Source of the DNA: Vanessa cardui
Lineage: Eukaryota; Arthropoda; Insecta; Lepidoptera; Nymphalidae
Length of the DNA stretch: 64,000 bases
NCBI RefSeq assembly: GCF_905220365.1
Contig: NC_061133.1
Coordinates: forward strand, 14,250,171-14,314,170
Direction of reading: 5' to 3'
In this document: piece after piece, positions 62,032-64,000 of the stretch
Layout: each line of letters starts with the position of its first letter
Position numbering within the stretch: position 1 is the stretch's first letter
Notes under the pieces: model-generated
What the model was told of the DNA's origin: nothing
What the model saw: only the letters and a program-made list of their open reading frames with translations
Databases searched by the model: none
Translations under genes and position numbers: made by a program

Positions 62032-62975
62032 TATGTTGGTAATCAGTCGAATATACTTTTTCTCTACTCCTTGTGTTGCTTCCCAAATCTTTGTGTGTTT
62101 TATAGAGTCGAACGCTTTTTTATAATCCACGAATGCCAGGTAAAATTTAATATTATATTCTTTACATTTCTGGATTACTTGTTTTATAGAGTGAATGTGA
62201 TCAATCGTTGAGAACTCACTGCGAAAACCTGCTTGTTCTTTAGGTTAGTTTTCATCCAAAGTCTTCGTTAAACGGTCTAGCAGTACTTTTGAGAATATTT
62301 TGTACACATTGGACATCAAGCTGATGGGTCTATAGTTGGCTATATCATCTTTGTTCCCTTTTTTGTGTAGTAATATAATAGTTGATATAGTCCACTGTTG
62401 AGGTATATATTCTGTGCGCAAAATTTCATTAAATATCTCTGTGATAGTGTTTAACGTTACTTTGGATGATCCTATTAACACTTCATTAGATATGCAGTCT
62501 CCTCCAGGCGTTTTCCCTTTCTTCTGTGATTTGATAGCCTTATTGATTTCATCTCGCAGTATACAGGGGGTCTCTTCTTCGTCAGTTTTAACACAGTTTG
62601 CTGGCTGGTTGGATTCCTCTATTGTTACGTCGTTGTTGTATAATTCGCGGTAATATTCTGTTGCTACTTCTAATATTTCGATTCTATTTGTTTTACTTTT
62701 CTTCTTTATGTGATTTTCATGCTGTCGATCCAGGTTAGATTATCTCTTAATTCGAGCCATGCTTTCTTGACTCCGCCTGATTTCTCTATATGGTAATTTA
62801 GTGTTTCAGTTCTCAATTTCTCTCTGTGTTTTCGTATATGCAGGTTTATTTCTTTGCTCAGATTTGTTATTTCTTTTTTATTGTTTTTCCTGTCTCTCAT
62901 CAGAGTTTTTCTTTGCATGATCAATTTTCTTGCTTTTGGACCTAGTTTGTCTTTTTCCTCTCTTGTTGTTCTCAT
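62032..62975 (-). pseudogene. RTE reverse transcriptase, N-terminal part
   Basis: Three stretches: a charged linker (62975 downward: EEKDKLGPKARKLIMQRK), then in another frame GKTPGGDCISNEVLIGSSK, WTISTIILLHKKGNKDDIAN and YRPISLMSNVYKI, a stop at 62245, then FYLAFVDYKKAFDSIKH (motif A) to the transposon junction. One frameshift near 62710 and one nonsense codon are visible. Confidence 0.85.
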
Positions 62976-63153
62976 TTTACTCTCAGTTTCTTTTAATTCC
63001 TTTTCTAGAGCGTCATACTTTACTTGTACTTCTTTAAGATTCTTTATTTTTTTTCAAATTACTGTGTAAGGCTTCTAGAATATTTTTCGGGATTGGTAAA
63101 GCTACTGGTTTCGTATTGTAGATATTTTTCCTAGGTGTTTTTGGTTCTTGTGT

Positions 63154-63999
63154 TTACAGTTGTCCTCTAAGTAGTCTGTGGTCTATGTTGTAGTTAAATT
63201 GGTTGATAATATTTATGTTTGAAAACAATCTAGGTCTGTTTGTGGTAATATAGTCTATTTCGTTTCTTATTTTACCATTCGGTGATACCCATGTCCATTT
63301 CCTATTAGGATTCCTTTTGTAGTAGCTGTTCATGATCTTTAGGTTGTTTTCAAACGCGAAGTTTATCAGTCTTTGTCCATTATCATTCCTTTTTCCTGTT
63401 GTGTGTGGTCCAAGTACTTTGTCTTCGTTGGTTCTTCTCTTTCCTATTTGGCCATTGAAATCTCCTAATACAATTATGGTTTTATACAAAGTTGGCATTA
63501 TTTCGTTAAGTTTGTTGTAGAAATCGTTTTTTACTTCTTGGTTGGTAACATCGGTCGGGGCATATATTTGAACGATTGAAGATGGTTGTTTATGGCCAGG
63601 TAATTTAATATTCAAAACTGCTATCCTATCCGATATGCCTCGAAATTCTATTATTTTATTTTTAAGATATTTTTTGACCATAAATCCAACTCCATAAAGG
63701 CCAGCCACTACGTTTTTGTAGTAAAATATATATTTATCATGTTCTTCAGTTCTCTCCTCTGCTCTCCTCACTTCGCTTAAGCCTAAAATATCCCAATGTA
63801 TGGTTTCTAATGCTTTTTCTAATTCGAGTAGGGATTCTTGGGATTTTAACGATCGTGCGTTTAGTGATGCTATATTAAGTCTTGTTCTTTGTTTATGTTT
63901 ATTTTTCGCGGAGTGGTATTTGTTAAGATTCTCAGATGTATTCTCGTATGTATTTACTGTAGGCCCTTGGGGGGTGCGGTCTATCTCCCCGCGGTGACC
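63154..63999 (-). pseudogene. RTE AP-like endonuclease domain, open to the window edge
   Basis: 282 codons without a stop from the right edge to TAA 63154-63156. Landmarks: LNIASLNARSLKSQES, the metal-binding Glu in LGLSEVRRA, IVQIYAPTD, VLGDFNGQIG, and the C-terminal EIDYIT and NIDHRLLRG. These are the apurinic-endonuclease residues of non-LTR elements. The stop at 63154 is premature for this protein family, in which endonuclease and polymerase are one chain. Confidence 0.88.
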
Positions 64000-64000
64000 A

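Larger units (their letters stand above)
56063..64000 (-). mobile_element. RTE-type LINE, interrupted by a Tc1/mariner element and cut by the window edge
   Basis: On the minus strand: an endonuclease domain (63154-63999), a reverse transcriptase split into 62032-62975 and 56124-57083, and a 3' UTR ending in AATAAA and a TTA triplet run at 56063-56076. The order and the C-terminal WRWAGHMIRSNKDKWCKDVT to GEAYAGQQDN signature are those of RTE-clade elements. The DNA element at 57093-62029 separates RT motif A from motif B. Several disabling changes are visible: in-frame stops near 63154 and 62245, and frame changes near 63045 and 62710. It lies in a Madm intron in the same orientation as the gene. 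Confidence 0.88.

Overview
The window looks like lepidopteran nuclear DNA, most probably a butterfly of the nymphalid type. The evidence is AT-rich sequence, short conserved exons joined by GT-AG introns, long introns packed with transposons, and several dispersed repeat families that I recognise from butterfly genomes. The order and the nymphalid guess rest on recognition of repeats and orthologues, not on a search.

Host genes, left to right. (1) The last three coding exons of a C2H2 zinc-finger gene (+; 1152-3609). (2) The complete Ankrd29 orthologue (+; 4882-35255; 8 coding exons, 303 residues). Its first coding exon carries only four codons and is followed by a 22.7 kb intron. (3) The complete PBK/TOPK-like kinase (-; 37327-38859; 5 exons, 317 residues), tail-to-tail with Ankrd29. 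(4) A 941-residue secreted, Thr/Ser/Asn-rich protein of unknown function (+; 43454-49984; 3 exons). (5) The last four exons of the NRBP1/Madm pseudokinase gene (-; 55159-55953). The rest of Madm lies beyond the right edge.

Mobile DNA dominates the remainder. Intron 1 of Ankrd29 holds a full-length Ty3/Gypsy element (10445-16427, minus strand). Its two 359-bp LTRs read identically, it has a 4-bp target duplication, and pol is broken by a single frameshift. Several small DNA elements have exact target duplications: hAT-like at 3135-3365 and 9508-9806, Harbinger-like at 3880-4254, and TTAA-flanked at 32571-32784. LINE and SINE pieces are scattered throughout. The right end (56063-64000) is a long RTE-type LINE lying in a Madm intron. 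It is split by a 4.94 kb Tc1/mariner-superfamily element (57093-62029) with 78-bp terminal inverted repeats, a TA duplication and an apparently intact DD41D transposase. That element also carries about 3.4 kb of unexplained cargo, including a promoter-like CpG-rich block. This is the best candidate for something undescribed.

Other points worth following are a tandem duplication that places a decoy splice acceptor just before the last Ankrd29 exon, twin hairpins upstream of Ankrd29 exon 3, a shared 3' tail between a SINE-like family and a LINE, and a sharp GC rise in the 3' exons of three of the genes. No rRNA, functional tRNA, CRISPR array or prokaryotic feature was seen.
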